Shown here in pieces: positions 47,227-59,022 of a stretch of DNA of 64,000 bases. Location: positions 1,556,501-1,620,500 of the forward strand of contig WPIO01000080.1 in NCBI GenBank assembly GCA_009760855.2, written 5' to 3'. A program made the position numbers and the translations under genes. The notes under the pieces were generated by a model that ran no database searches, was not told the DNA's origin, and saw nothing but the letters and a program-made list of their open reading frames with translations. This DNA is from Cristatella mucedo. Taxonomy: Eukaryota > Bryozoa > Phylactolaemata > Cristatellidae. The stretch's first letter is position 1. Each line of letters opens with the position of its first letter.

Positions 47227-48308
47227 CCCGACCCCCCCCTACGTAAGTTGGGATAGGTGGACGTTTTGCTGATATCTTGCACTTCGGCATATAGCACTTT
47301 AACCTTTAAGGCGAGCCTCGTTTCGAGCAGCTTCACTCGAAGCCGAAAGCATTTGATAACTAAAGTAAAGGCCAGAGTGAAGAAGCTCGGCCCCACTGTG
47401 GGGGGCGGAGAAAGTGTAACCATGGCAACCATAGACTCAGGCCTGCCGAGCAAGTGCTGGGTTGGGGGGGGGCAAGCACTAATGTATCCTCCACCACTAA
47501 AACGTGCCGGCCAGCCGGTGCCAGTCAACAGGAAGCCGAATGATAAAAAGACTGGCCTAGCCTTCGTTTGTCTACGAACCTTGAAGTGCTACCATGAGCT
47601 TTCAGCTGCTGCCACTGCTGTTTCCACCACTCACATAAGGCTTACCAGTGGTAAGGCACTTCACGACCTAAATCGCTGATTCGAACCCTGCAATAAGCAA
47701 TGGGTGATTGCCAGTTGCCTGCCGAATCAAACCCGCTAGGCATTTAGGTCTTAACAGAGAGTGAGGCTGTTGAATCAGCTACTCACTGCTGCTAATATTT
47801 TTTTGTTACTAGACAGTTGTGATCCTCGATAGAGTAAGCAACAAAATTGGCAGGCAATTAGATTGATCGGTTTCTCAAGTACATAGGCAACATCGACTGT
47901 GATGCTACCCAGCCTTCACCTTCGTACTGCCTCTAAAGCCGCTCCAATGACAGCGTCAGCTTCACAGCTTCGATGAGCTAGTTGCACCAGTATTGGCCGA
48001 GAGACTGCCATCTAGTACCGGTTAATTTCGTCGTGTTTGCACAAAGGACGTGGCCCAGAGTTGTAATACACGTTTGCCTCGGTATGCATGCCGGAATGGA
48101 CCAATTGGCCCCTAACATAACAGGAGTAGCTGGTGGCCTAGTGTCAGCTGTCCACAATACATCTGCCTGCTACGTAACTACAGCCGACCAGCTAAACACA
48201 GCAACGGGAATTCGTTCTAGCTAGATTTGTTGCTCAATTGGCAACCTCGATCGTGGATCCTCCGTCAACGGTTGATTTTGCTTGCGAAATCGATCGATTT
48301 AACATGGG

Positions 48309-48343
<35 letters not shown>

Positions 48344-48664
48344 GCTGCCGGATATAGGAGCTACCGGCAGATCGTCCATGAAAGTAATGGACTCCCTAGA
48401 ATGCCTGTCAACAACAGCTAGGGTCTGCTTTTATCGGAAGGCACCCCTCATGAATGGGCACGGAGCATCTACATGCACGTACAACGTGTCCACGGTAATA
48501 GCATCGCTAGGTAGAATCAAAACTGGTAGGAGGACAACTCAAAAGCTGGGCTATGCATGGCAGACTTGGAGACCACTTTGCACATCGATTTGAAAGGAAA
48601 CGAAAACAATCTCAGGCCCCTGACTCAGGCGGCACTGACTGCTTGAGACTCGGATGACCGCGCA
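47227..48664. other. Intergenic downstream of gene F
   Basis: A G-rich segment (47395-47480), a diverged SINE2-like copy at about 47640-47785 (plus, B box CTGATTCGAACCC) and a CT array at 48311-48341. No gene is seen. Confidence 0.5.
47640..47785 (+). mobile_element. Diverged SINE2-like copy
   Basis: TTACCAGTGGTAAGGCACTT and GATTCGAACCC form the head. The end GTGAGGCTGTTGAATCAGCT matches the SINE2 3' end. Confidence 0.6.
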
Positions 48665-49656
48665 CTAAGCAATCGGGTACAGGGTCACCAGGCCATTTCC
48701 CGACAGGACGGCTAGCATCCTGTGCTCGAGCGACGCGGCCAAGCGATTGGGTGGGATGAGCGTATGCGTGCTAGTCGTGAGCACGTCGGCCAACGACGAG
48801 CCGTCGTCGCCACTGAGAGCCACCACACGCCTGCTCTTCGGCAGCGCCAAGTAAACGACGCGACTCGGTTCGCAAAGCGTGCACAGGTCGAAGATGTCCT
48901 CGCTCGACGTATACTGCCACAGGCACGCGCCTTCATCACCGTCGCCGTACGCCTCCACCACGAAGCGATGCATACCGCTTTGCGTCAGAATCTTGTCGTG
49001 ACTCGACACGACCACGGCCGCAGTCGAATCGCCGGCGGCAACTGAGGCGGCGACGAGCGCAATGCCGAGTATGTCGTAGCCGAGCTTGCGCGACACCGAC
49101 GGCTTCGACGTCGTCGGCGGCGTCGGGGCTAAGGTGCCCGTGCTGAAATGAGGGCCGGGCGTCCAGCCGAAAGACTTGCCCGTCTCTCGGGCAGTGGCGC
49201 AGGCCACGGCGAACCGGTCGCCGAGCACGGCGATGCGATAGGGCGCCGGTTCAATGTTTATGGAGCGCTCTTCCTGCCAGCCGTCGGGCGGCTCGCGACT
49301 CAGCACGACGACGCAGCTCGCCCCGATCAGGCCGACGGCGGCGCGGCCGTCGGCGAGAGAGTCGACCGTGCTGACGACGCGCATGCGGCCGCTTCGCGAC
49401 GGATACCACGTGCGCCGCTTGCGGCCCGAGCTAGCCTCGTACTGCTTCAGACCGTTCTCAAGCGCCGCCAGCAGCACGTGACCGTCGGCGGTGATGGCCA
49501 CGTCGTGACACGTCGACACGGCACGGAAGCTGTCGACGATTTCTTTCACGTCCAGGACGGCGAGAGGTCCTGCGCTGCTTGCTGTCACTGTCGACTTCCG
49601 GGCGTCGGTAGCCGAGGGCATGTTGCGAGGTCCTTCGTCAGGTCTCGCGTCGGTTC
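48665..49656 (-). CDS. Gene F exon 2: NHL-like beta-propeller
   Basis: It has the best acceptor of the family: a C-rich tract followed by CCTTATAG, with AG at 49658-49657, and the exon starts at 49656 in phase 1 (G|GA). The first blade has C-H-D-V-A-I-T-A-D-G followed by H-V-L-L-A-A-L-E-N-G-L-K-Q-Y. Further blades carry D-G-R-A-A-V-G-L-I-G-A, G-W-T-P-G-P-H, L-W-Q-Y-T-S and R-R-V-V-A-L-S-G-D-D-G-S. The last is L-A-V-L-S-G-N-G-L-V-T-L-Y-P, six blades in all. The stop is at 48665-48667. Its RBCC partner ends at 51375, so the intron would be 1718 bases. Intact. Ligand unknown. Confidence 0.85.
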
Positions 49657-49968
49657 CTATAAGGCGATGGGGTGGTGGGGGGGCGATGTGAGGCACGCGT
49701 GACGGGTGACGAGGCATTGATGCGACCGGCACACACTCAGCGGGCTAATGAACGTTTCTCAAATTGAGCAGACGACGGCGAATACAATAAGCAAACGAAA
49801 ACTCGAGAATGGATAAAAGAGCCCGAGACTGCAGCAAGCGTGGGATGCACGTAGTCCACTATGCTCGCCACTTGAAAGTGAAAAATCATGCCGAACAATT
49901 CATGATGGTCTTGAATAAGGTATAAGGTTCCCATCGGCACTGCGACCGAGAATGCTACAAGCCTCGGT

Positions 49969-50135
49969 GAGCCGTGATGGCGCACTAGCTAAGGCGGTTG
50001 CTTTTCACGACCTCGGTCCCGATGTTGTAGGTTCTAATCCTTAGGTGGGCGATCCTTTATCGCCACTGCAAGCGGTGATGATTGCCTTAAAGGCTCTTCT
50101 GTCGCTATACAAAAGAGGCTGTTAAATCAGCTAGT
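49969..50135 (+). mobile_element. SINE2 copy, plus orientation
   Basis: The head GAGCCGTGATGGCGCACTAG, a B box-like GGTTCTAATCC, the body CGCCACTGCAAGCGGTGATG and the tail CTATACAAAAGAGGCTGTTA followed by AATCAGCT. Confidence 0.88.
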
Positions 50136-50324
50136 ATTTATTTTTTTAATTTAATTTTTAATTTAGTCTTAGCAGCAACGGAACTAGCCTAAGCAGCATA
50201 GTCTGAGCAACAACCGGACTAGTATAAGCAACAACAGGACTAGCCTTAGCGACTGCTGCAGAAAGCAGTTTTAACGGTGGGTGGACGGCACTGCCGTGCC
50301 GTTTGGCAAGAATAAATAAACAGA

Positions 50325-50492
50325 AGCTGATTTAACAGCCTCTTTTGTATAGCGACAGAAGAGCCTTGACGACTACCACCACCGCTTGCAGCGGCGACAA
50401 AGGATCGCCCACCACAGGATTCGAACCCACGACCTCGGGGCCGAAGTCGTGAAAAGCAACCGCCTTACCTTGTGACCATTACAGTGGCTCTC
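50325..50492 (-). mobile_element. SINE2 copy, minus orientation
   Basis: It mirrors 49969-50135: tail AGCTGATTTAACAGCC at 50325, body CACCGCTTGCAGCGGCGA, minus-strand B box GGGTTCGAATCC, and the head end at 50492. Confidence 0.88.
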
Positions 50493-50779
50493 GTTGCACT
50501 CATTCATAGCCTAAGGCTTACTAAGCCCATGCCGCGTGAATGGGTGTCATTGCTTGCAAGCAATTCGATAGGTGTCTGTCGTGAGCTCAGCACAGCTCCG
50601 AGCTGCCTAAGCAATGTGTGTCCTAGTCATGTGCCCTGCCATCATACGGTGGGGGGGTGGGTGGGTGGGTGGGTAAAGCAACGCTAGGCAATGCTCCTGC
50701 AAGCAGCCGTTTCCGCTCTGCCACTGCCGAGCTAGCCAGTGTTCGAGGCCGGCTCGACCACCGACTGGCGCGGCCAGAC

Positions 50780-50781
<2 letters not shown>

Positions 50782-50856
<75 letters not shown>
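50782..50856. repeat. (GA)n microsatellite
   Basis: About 75 bases of pure GA in the gene F intron. Confidence 0.97.
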
Positions 50857-50861
<5 letters not shown>

Positions 50862-51374
50862 GCAGCCCGTGGCAGCTACCCACCAGTCGCCAACCAGCTC
50901 GACGACGAGGCGCCGGCAGACGTGCTGAGACTGCGCGACCCCATCGATGGCGGTTCGACTGCGACACTATCGCCCGCGCCGGTCGAGCCGCCGAGGAACG
51001 ACGTTGCCGAGCGACGATCGCCGTCTCCGCTTCTGCCTGTCTGCTCTACTCCTTCTTTGGCAAAGTCGTCTGCAGAAGGCAGAGCGCAGTTTCAGGCATG
51101 GCGGCGGGGAGGGGGGGGCACCAGCATCACTATGCCGATCGCGCATTGCTTGGCCCCAGCATTCTGAAGCGCACACACGGCGTGGCGCACAGGAGCAGCA
51201 AGACGGTGCAGAGACAGCGAGCGACGGCGACGAGCGCTGCGGCCCGCGGGCTCCGCTCCGGAAGCTCCGGCCTCTTCCTCCGGCACACCCTCTCTTGCCG
51301 GCGGCAAATTGCTAGCGGAAAGAAAACTCAGAGCGGACGGCGCACGGATGAGTCACCACCCTCAGAAAACCTAC

Positions 51375-52614
51375 CTGTCGCCACGCCTGAAATGCCACCC
51401 ATGAACCGGAATGCCACGCGCCTCAGACGACCATCGTCCTGCTTGCATTCGACGAGCGTCAACTCGGACTCGTCGGCGACCTTGGGCAGCTGCGAGGCCT
51501 CGTTCGACAGCGAGTCGAGGCAGGCCAGCACGACCTGGCGCTGGTCCAGCACGCAGTCGATTGCTCCCATGCAGAGGCCGCCGCCGCCGGCCGTCGAGCT
51601 GGCTGCTTCCAGCAGGGCGCTGCAATACTTGAAAGCATGCGTCAGCCGCGCGGCCAGCAGCTGCGCCCGAGACGCAAGGTAGGGCGCCGCCGAGTCCTCG
51701 GACAGCGAGTCGTACGCTTTGTTCAGGTCCTCGAGGGCGGCGTCGTACGCTCCCGTCACGGCATCCAACGCCAGCCGGTGGCTAGCGTCGAGGCGCTCGT
51801 CCTCGGCGACCTCGACGGCTCTCGCAGCGACCGCTCGCTCTCGCAGACCGGTCACGGCGTCGAGCCGCTCGTCAATGAGCGCCAGCTCGGCGCGCAGCGA
51901 TTCGCCGAGGCTCGTCACGTGCTTGCCGACGCGCTCGCTCGTCAGGCCGCTGCTGTCGTGCCTCGCCTCCATGCACTCTTTCACGCACGCCAAGCATTTG
52001 GCGCGAGCGCAGACGAAGCAGAAGAACTCGAGCGGAATTCGATGCACTGCGCACAGGCCAGCCGCCGGCCCAGGCAGAGCGGCTGATGCCGACGACGACG
52101 ACTGCTGCTGCTGCTGGCTGCTGCTCAATGTCCGGTCGGCGTCCGAGCCGACGGCAACCATGGCGTGGTCCTTGAAGAACCGGTCGTGCCACGAGCGACA
52201 ACCGTTGCACAGTGAACGGCAACAGACGGTGCACCAGTGGTGAGCTAGCGAGTCCACCTCGTCGTCGCGGCACGAGTCACACATCGTCGTTGCCGCCGCT
52301 CGCCCCGCTCTCTGGTGACCTTCCGCACGAGCGGCAACGAGGGGGTTGTCGACGACGTCGGTGGCCTCAACGACCGTGTCACACACCGGGCACACGACCG
52401 GACCGGCTGCCGCAGCGGCGGCTGCGAACTTCGACTCGCTGCACTGCCGGCAGCAGCTGTGCAAGCAGCCCCAGAGCACGGAGGGGTGCCGGAGCACGCC
52501 ACCGCACACGCAGCAGTGCGTGAGGTCTCGGTCCTCGTTCCGATCATCGCGCTGCTGCTGCTGATCGTCAAGATTGCTGCTCGAGATTGCTCGAGATCGC
52601 TCGAGATCGTTGCA
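51375..52614 (-). CDS. Gene F exon 1: TRIM-like RBCC module lacking an in-frame ATG
   Basis: The RING begins C-C-V-C near 52513 and continues C-L-H-S-C-C-R-Q-C and C-P-V-C. B-box1 has W-C-T-V-C-C-R-S-L-C-N-G-C and W-H-D-R-F. B-box2 has E-F-F-C-F-V-C. A helical segment follows, and the tail F-M-G-G-I-S-G-V-A-T ends at ACA-G|GTAGGT, a strong phase-1 donor (last exon base 51375). Upstream of the RING the frame is open only to a TAG at 52615-52617, and no ATG occurs between. The start must therefore lie in an unseen 5' exon, use a non-ATG codon (a GTG at 52509 is inside the RING), or be lost. AG sites just upstream, such as GACGATCAG at about 52561, could be acceptors. The rest is intact. Confidence 0.8.
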
Positions 52615-52702
52615 CTACGAAAATACGTCAACCGAGCAGAATGCAATGCATTGCAAATGCAAGTACAGCAATCGATGCCAGGTCAGCTGGGTGCACCTTA
52701 GG

Positions 52703-52938
52703 TTTTTTATCATCCTTTTCAGCGGTCCTGAGCTGCTACTTCTATGCTGCTCACTACCTCAACTGCTCTCCTGACTCTGCTATGCTTCCCACTTTCTCTT
52801 TGTTGCGTGAGACGAAGTCTGTTGGCAACCGAATGCGTACCGAAAGCCGCTTAGGCTGTGAGTGCTCTATACAAAGCTCTCCCCAGTGTAACACCCACGT
52901 GGTCTTTATGGCTTTGTGGAGTTACAGACAGAGATACA
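52703..52938 (+). mobile_element. LINE-B 3' end fragment
   Basis: It starts in TTTTTCAGCGGTCCTGAGCTG-like sequence (TTTTCAGCGGTCCTGAGC here) and runs through CACTACCTCAACTGCTCTCC to GGCTTTGTGGAGTTACAG. It lies directly upstream of gene F exon 1. Confidence 0.75.
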
Positions 52939-52944
52939 TGACAC

Positions 52945-53137
52945 GATAACTGTGCATGCCGCCACCAACCCTATTTGCATGCCGACCCTGTGCTTGTAAC
53001 CTCTAACCATATTATGCTTGTTGCCATGGAGCATGCTATCACTAACCATTCGATCATGCTTCATTTGAAGCAAATGTAAAGTGCCTAGATTAAGTTCGCT
53101 GAGGGTCCTATACAAATATATTATTATTGTTATCTGT
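52945..53137 (+). mobile_element. LINE-A 3' end fragment
   Basis: TATTTGCATGCCGACCCTGT, ATTCGATCATGCTTCATTTG, an AAATGTAAAGTGCCTAG block and a TATTATTATTG tail. Confidence 0.75.
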
Positions 53138-53139
53138 CT

Positions 53140-53575
53140 AGGCTGGACTACTACAATTTTGCTGTGTCTTACCCTGACATACAAAGCCGGCCATGACTGT
53201 TTCTTGCCTGGCTGAACTCCTGCTGCAGAGTCTCAGCCCTCCTCCTGAGCCCTCTGGTTCTCTGTGGAAAATAAAATACTTGTTCCGTTCGTATGCTTAG
53301 AGACCATTGGCAACAGAAGTTTTTGTTCTGCAGGTTCTAGACTATGGAACTCCGTTCCACAATTCGTAGGCGGCGACATCTACTCTCCAGCTGCCGATTG
53401 TAGCACATCCTTTCAAGCCGTCTTGAGCTGCTACTTCCATGCTAGTCACTACCTCAACTGCCCTCTTCTGATTCTGCTATGCTTCTTGATTTCTCTTAGA
53501 TGCGTGAGATGGTGTGTTGGCTATCGCGTGCCACGCACCAAAAACCGCTCAAAGCGGCGAGTTCACGCGGTGAGT
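53140..53575 (+). mobile_element. LINE-B fragment with recognisable C-terminus
   Basis: Pieces in more than one frame read L-T-L-T-Y-K-A, then I-G-N-R-S-F-C-S-A-G-S-R-L-W-N-S-V-P, the usual end of an L2/CR1-type ORF2. The shared LINE-B 3' sequence follows. Stops and frameshifts are present. Confidence 0.7.
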
Positions 53576-54055
53576 CTTGCTTCAGTCTTTGGTGCATACA
53601 TCACCAAGATTGGCGATGGTCCCAGAAAATAAGTAGACTGAACGAAGACTCAGAGGTTGAGCATGGTTCTGCTTCTTGGCCAAGATTAAGACACGACTGA
53701 ACGAGCGACCGATCATAAGTGTCGTCGCGGGCATGACACTTCCACCGCTTAGAAAAGCACGGCGGCGGCTCGACATGTGACATCAGAGAAGCATTCTACG
53801 AAAGTCCACTACAAGTTTGTCGAATAGGAAACGAATAATGAGGCAGCAGACAACGAAGGCAACGGCAGAAGGTTAAAATTCACTGGGAGGCATATCGTGC
53901 AGGGGTAATTTCCTACCTCCCCAACAAAAGCAAATTTCCTATTATAACTCTGGGGGTGGAGCAAGTAGGAAGCAAGACTTGGAGGAGAAATGGCCGTATA
54001 AGCTTCCCACAATTGGTTCTGGACAAACAATGTGATGACACCTACTCTCTCTTTA
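53576..54055. other. Intergenic, no feature seen
   Basis: Mixed sequence with no convincing ORF or repeat match. Confidence 0.4.
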
Positions 54056-54058
54056 AAC

Positions 54059-54335
<277 letters not shown>

Positions 54336-54369
54336 AAGAAGCAGGACACAAAAAGCAAGACCCACCACC

Positions 54370-54482
54370 GTTTAAACTCAGCTTTAGGCTATGAGTGCAC
54401 TAAAACAACTCTCCAGTGTAACACCCATTTGGTCATTGTGGCTTTGTGGAGTTAGTGGCACAGATACATTGCAGTACCCCTG
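54370..54482 (+). mobile_element. LINE-B 3' terminal fragment
   Basis: GGCTATGAGTGCACTAAAAC, TCTCCAGTGTAACACCCAT and GGCTTTGTGGAGTTAGTGGC match the end of LINE-B. Confidence 0.65.
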
Positions 54483-55195
54483 CGTAATACAAATACATGT
54501 TGAGACGCAAGCAGCATGAGCAGACAGATGCTGCACACGTGACTTCGACAGAGTCACATAATGACAAGGTCGTACATGACGACGACCCTCCCCCAAAAGC
54601 AGCATCACTCACCATCATGTTCGAAAGTCTGGGACCAAAGTCTAACTTTCTCTTCTTGCCAGGGTGTTGGCAAACAGACGTATGTACATCGTTCCAAGCG
54701 ATGACTCAGGATCGTCAATGCCGGGACACTGCGACCTAACGCAAACACGAGACCAGAGAAATGACAGATAACTAATGCATACATTAGGCCCGAGAAAGCA
54801 CGCACGCACATGTCGAAGGAGATAGTTCGATGTTGGGCATTGATAGAGATTGAATACAATACGTACAAGTGACAAGATCGCCGGCCACGACGTCTCCAAC
54901 GATCAAGAAAAGCCTAAGTATAATTTATTTTTGGCAACATGTGGCATGGAAGTTGCACACCTAGAGCAAATCAGCTTATAGCTATTGAAGGATTGAGGGC
55001 CTGAGGAAGCATTGGGCATTTGGTCGGCAGCACATGAAGCAATATAGACTAACAGCTGCTAACCAGGGGGGGGGGAGGAGGGCACGAGGGGCAGCGGTCC
55101 ATTGCTGCATGGGTTGACAGGCCTCTCGACCACAGCAGCAACTGCTGCCTCGAGCCCCCAGCTCGAGACAGCCTCCTACGAACGCACCCAACAGA

Positions 55196-55335
55196 CACCA
55201 ATGATTGTAATGTATCTGCGGCTTTCGGTACGCATTCGGTAGCCAACAGACTTCGCCTCACGCAACAAAGAGAAAGTGGGAAGCATAGCAGAGTTAGGAG
55301 AGCAGTTGAGGTAGTGAGTAGCATAGAAATGGTTC
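55196..55335 (-). mobile_element. LINE-B 3' end fragment
   Basis: The plus strand shows the complement: CTTTCGGTACGCATTCGGTA, CAACAAAGAGAAAGTGGGAA, AGCAGTTGAGGTAGTGAGTA. Confidence 0.75.
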
Positions 55336-55378
55336 CACCGTGCCAGCCAACTATAGGCTAGGATTATATACTAGGTTA

Positions 55379-55435
55379 TATATATATATATAGTTATAGT
55401 ATATATATATATATATATATATATTTATTTATATA
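55379..55435. repeat. (TA)n microsatellite
   Basis: TA repeats with TAGT interruptions. Confidence 0.9.
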
Positions 55436-55710
55436 GGCCTCCGGCAGTGCTGCTCCGGCTGCACTATCGTTCCACTCGACATCACATAATATCAGCAACC
55501 TTGCAAACAATCTCAGCAGCCTTTGCATAAGCAGCATTCACTCGAATCGGGCAGATCATCCATTTTAGCCAGATGTCACATGCCACATCTCATACGTTAT
55601 ACTCTGCTAATGCTATGCAGAATTTCCGAACTCGCCGAGTACAGGAGCACGGTCAATCTACTACGCTGGTCGGTCGAGAGCGAAAGCTTCACAGCAAACT
55701 GCCATCCCAC

Positions 55711-55711
<1 letters not shown>

Positions 55712-55783
<72 letters not shown>
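55712..55783. repeat. (CA)n microsatellite
   Basis: About 72 bases of CA. Confidence 0.97.
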
Positions 55784-55790
<7 letters not shown>

Positions 55791-55799
55791 TCATACAGC

Positions 55800-58150
55800 A
55801 GTAATAATTAGAAACTTGTCTAATGCCCAGCTACATATCTTTCTAGACACTACACACTGGCTGGACAGGAAGCAGAATCAACCGATTAGCGATGCCAAAC
55901 GATGAACTGCAGCAAGCATTAAGCACATGCACGGCAGTTTACATGGTCCGAGCATATGCTGCATGGGACAGGTAGATTTCTGGCTCAGTTTTAAATGTGT
56001 CAATTCGGGGAGGGGGCGGCGGCTGAAACGGCTAAGCAGGCGAAGATGGCGAGTAACATGCTTTGGGTATATTATAAAAAGAGGTATGAGAATCTGAGGT
56101 CGGTCAAAGGCACGACTACACGATCAGGAAGCCTCGAGTATTTCATGCAGGTGAGAGCAGGATACAGATGTGACAGCTACCACAATCACGACACAAGGGC
56201 CCCCGGGCTGCAGAGTTTTGCACACTCTTGAAGCTTTTACAGCACAGGCAGGAATACAGTGATGCTATACAGATAAATATATAGGAATACGGAGAATACA
56301 GTGATGCTAAAGAGCTACCGAAGTCGACATGGATGTCAAAAATGCATGGGATAGCGTGCTCAAGGCAAAAGGTCAGATTCTTTAAGCCAGCCTACATTTT
56401 TGCAATGTTACGTATCTGAAAATCACCTGGAACTCGGACCGCGAATTTGTGGACAATCTAGGACAGTTTAGCGAAAGCTCTTTTGGGACTATATGCACAG
56501 GCCACAGAAGACCTACTGGCCGTGTCCGCTTTCAACGTTAGCTTTTCAAATATCTCTTGAGTAAACACGTTTTCCCGTCGGCTAATCGCTGCTTTAAGGG
56601 CCAGCTAATCAGTCTTTTGCATTATAAGTCTTTATGTATCCAATTATTATTATCTTTATGTATTCTATTTATTATAAGCATTATAAGTCTGTTGCACAGC
56701 ATTATTGCAGATAATACAATCCCTATTGAGGCACCTCTGCGACCTGTCATCAAATTGCGGACGACAAATTTCGCGGTTCTAATTCTCGCCTACGCAGAAT
56801 GGCTGAGCCAGTACTTTCTATGAGGACGACAAATAGCACGCCCACACGATACAGACAGACCCGGTTTACCGTCAGAGGTAGGTTTAGGTCACGCACAAAC
56901 ATGTGACACACCCGCGATCTGCCGGAGCGATGCGTTCCCCGGTATCAGTAGTGGACATTACCGGTTGTAAAACTCCCGCGGGATTCCGTTGCGCGGTTGT
57001 AGGACGTGCGTATGCTCTTTGGCATGGACTTCACTTAGCGAACAATACATTTTACCGAAAAACCTTTCTCCTTTCCATTTTCTTGCTTCTCTCATAATCG
57101 TCTGCAATCATAGCTGCAGCGGCGAGGTTAATTTCTATGGATGTTGGCCTGGCACGGGAATTCCGCCGTCTGACCTAGCCTCCTGCATTAGAGCAGGGGG
57201 TTGTGAGCGGGTCAACAATTTTTCCAGCATCTGAAGCGTAAACGCCCTATGAACTCGGAGGAAAGTCACTGTCGGTAAAGAGGACAGTCTATGGTATAAA
57301 TGCAGCTTCATATTGCTCGCCATACTACCGATACCGGTACAGGTAGCTGCATGCAATACAACTGATTTGTACGGCGACCTGGCGGGCACCTTGCCCCTAG
57401 TGCACGAAAGACGCCGGTACGCAGATGAATGTCGTTAGCAATTCCAACTATTATTTGAAACGTCTAGAATAAATCTCATCGGCTTTGTAATACTGTGCAT
57501 CACTATAACATAAACGAACTAGTCTTGTTCCACAAGTTCAAGGGCGTTTTTTGATTGATGCCGTGCTCTGCTGTCTATGCGAGCCCTGCAATGTGTTCGA
57601 GCCCTGCTATCTATGCTAACCCTACTATCTAGGCGAGCTCTTCTGTCTGATGCACCTCCGTCTTCATACGGTGTCTGGGACTAGTTATCCTTCGAGGCGC
57701 TAGCTCTGCCAGCTTCGGCGACTTGTTTGCAAAAACCAGCACCCTTACGAGAGCGGTTTTGTGGCAAAGGGCTTCAATTCACAAGCCGCTACAGCAGACT
57801 CCTATCACTTTTGAGTCCAGAGTACACTTGGATTTCAGAGAGCTAAGTAACTATTCTGCTAGAGATTAGGCATATCGAAAGACAACATTATGTTGGCTTG
57901 ATATAACTTATTGGCAGATTTAGGAACTTATACAAAGTATAGCAATTCGCGGCAATATCATATCTGTCACAGTTTGACAGTTCAAGGCCTCAGCTCAGAA
58001 GCGTAGTGGGCGGAGGATGTATTAGTTCGACCACTTGCAATTGAAAAACTACCAAGCGCAGTTGTTTCAAGCTGCTGGCAAACGCGCGGCCGGGCCTTCG
58101 TATAGACAGCCTCACAACTAAAGTAGGACGACAGTATGGTCTTACTCCTA
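55800..58150. other. Intergenic, no gene seen
   Basis: This 2.3 kb has no ORF resembling a protein and no clear copy of the repeat families listed here. ATTATAAGTCTTTATGTATC-like phrases recur at 56620-56690. Confidence 0.4.
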
Positions 58151-58505
58151 TGATAATAATAATAATAATAATGTACTTGATAAAGCGCCCTCACAGAACT
58201 TAATCTCTTTCTAGGCGCTTTACATTTGCTGCAAAGGGAAATGCAATTGAATGGTGAGTAAAATCATGCTTGAAAAACAAACAAAATGAATAGCATGGTC
58301 AGGGGTGACATGCACAGGGTCGGCATGCAAATGTGGTTAGTGGCAGCATGCACAGTGTCAGCACGCACAAGCACGTGAAGGACGAATCGCAGGGACCCAC
58401 TAAATGCTGTCCTAAATAGGTGTTTTTTAAGTTCCTTTTAAATGTGGCCAGGTCAGGGGATGCTCTGACGCAGGTCGGGAGGCAGTGCCGGGCTCTGGGA
58501 GCATG
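58151..58505 (-). mobile_element. LINE-A 3' fragment
   Basis: An AAT tail at 58151, then CTTTACATTTGCTGCAAAGG and the complete 3' UTR into the last codons of the RT ORF (GACCCACTAAATGCTGTCC). It ends at 58505. Confidence 0.87.
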
Positions 58506-58954
58506 ACGCATGGGAGCATGTCCTTTCTTTCCCGTGAGCAGACAGTCTGTCCCCCTGGTGGGAGGGAGAAGCATTGTGTGCAGTGAAACATTGCATTTCC
58601 ATCGCCTACAATCAATCATCCGCATGTCCACGCTACATGTCCTTCGGGAATCTGCCAGAGTGAGGCTCTCCTTCGGGCGACCGCTACGCCGGCGATTAAA
58701 GGAAAGTGGCTCTACGCAAAAATTTAAGGAGAAACCGCAGCCGCACATGCTTGGCATCCAATCCATCCGCAACAAGCCTTCTCCCCACACAGCTACTGCC
58801 GATAGAGCAGTTCGACGAAGGTCAAGGTCTGTGAATGTCACCTGACAATGCAGCTAGCAGTAGCTGCTGTGGCTGCACGAAGCCAGCAGGTTGTGAGCTG
58901 ACGGCACAAGAATGGCCGAAGATAGTTCGGCGCGTCCATGCATTCTTTGGATCG

Positions 58955-58960
58955 TTTATT
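58955..58960 (-). terminator. Likely poly(A) signal of gene G
   Basis: AATAAA on the minus strand, 63 bases past the gene G stop codon. Confidence 0.55.
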
Positions 58961-59022
58961 CCAGCGAACAGCACCGTAGGCAGGGCAGCAATGTAAAGAC
59001 TCGCCGACTACTGCCGCTGCTG

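Larger units (their letters stand above)
49657..51374 (-). other. Gene F intron (GT-AG, phase 1, 1718 bp)
   Basis: The donor CAG|GTAGGT has GT at 51374-51373 and the acceptor AG is at 49658-49657. The intron carries two SINE2 copies in opposite orientation (49969-50135 and 50325-50492), a G-rich run (50650-50674) and a GA array (50782-50856). Confidence 0.75.

Noticed and set aside
50657-51682. 341-codon plus-strand ORF over the gene F intron and exon 1
   Set aside because: It runs through a GA microsatellite and is antisense to the RBCC exon; no domain.
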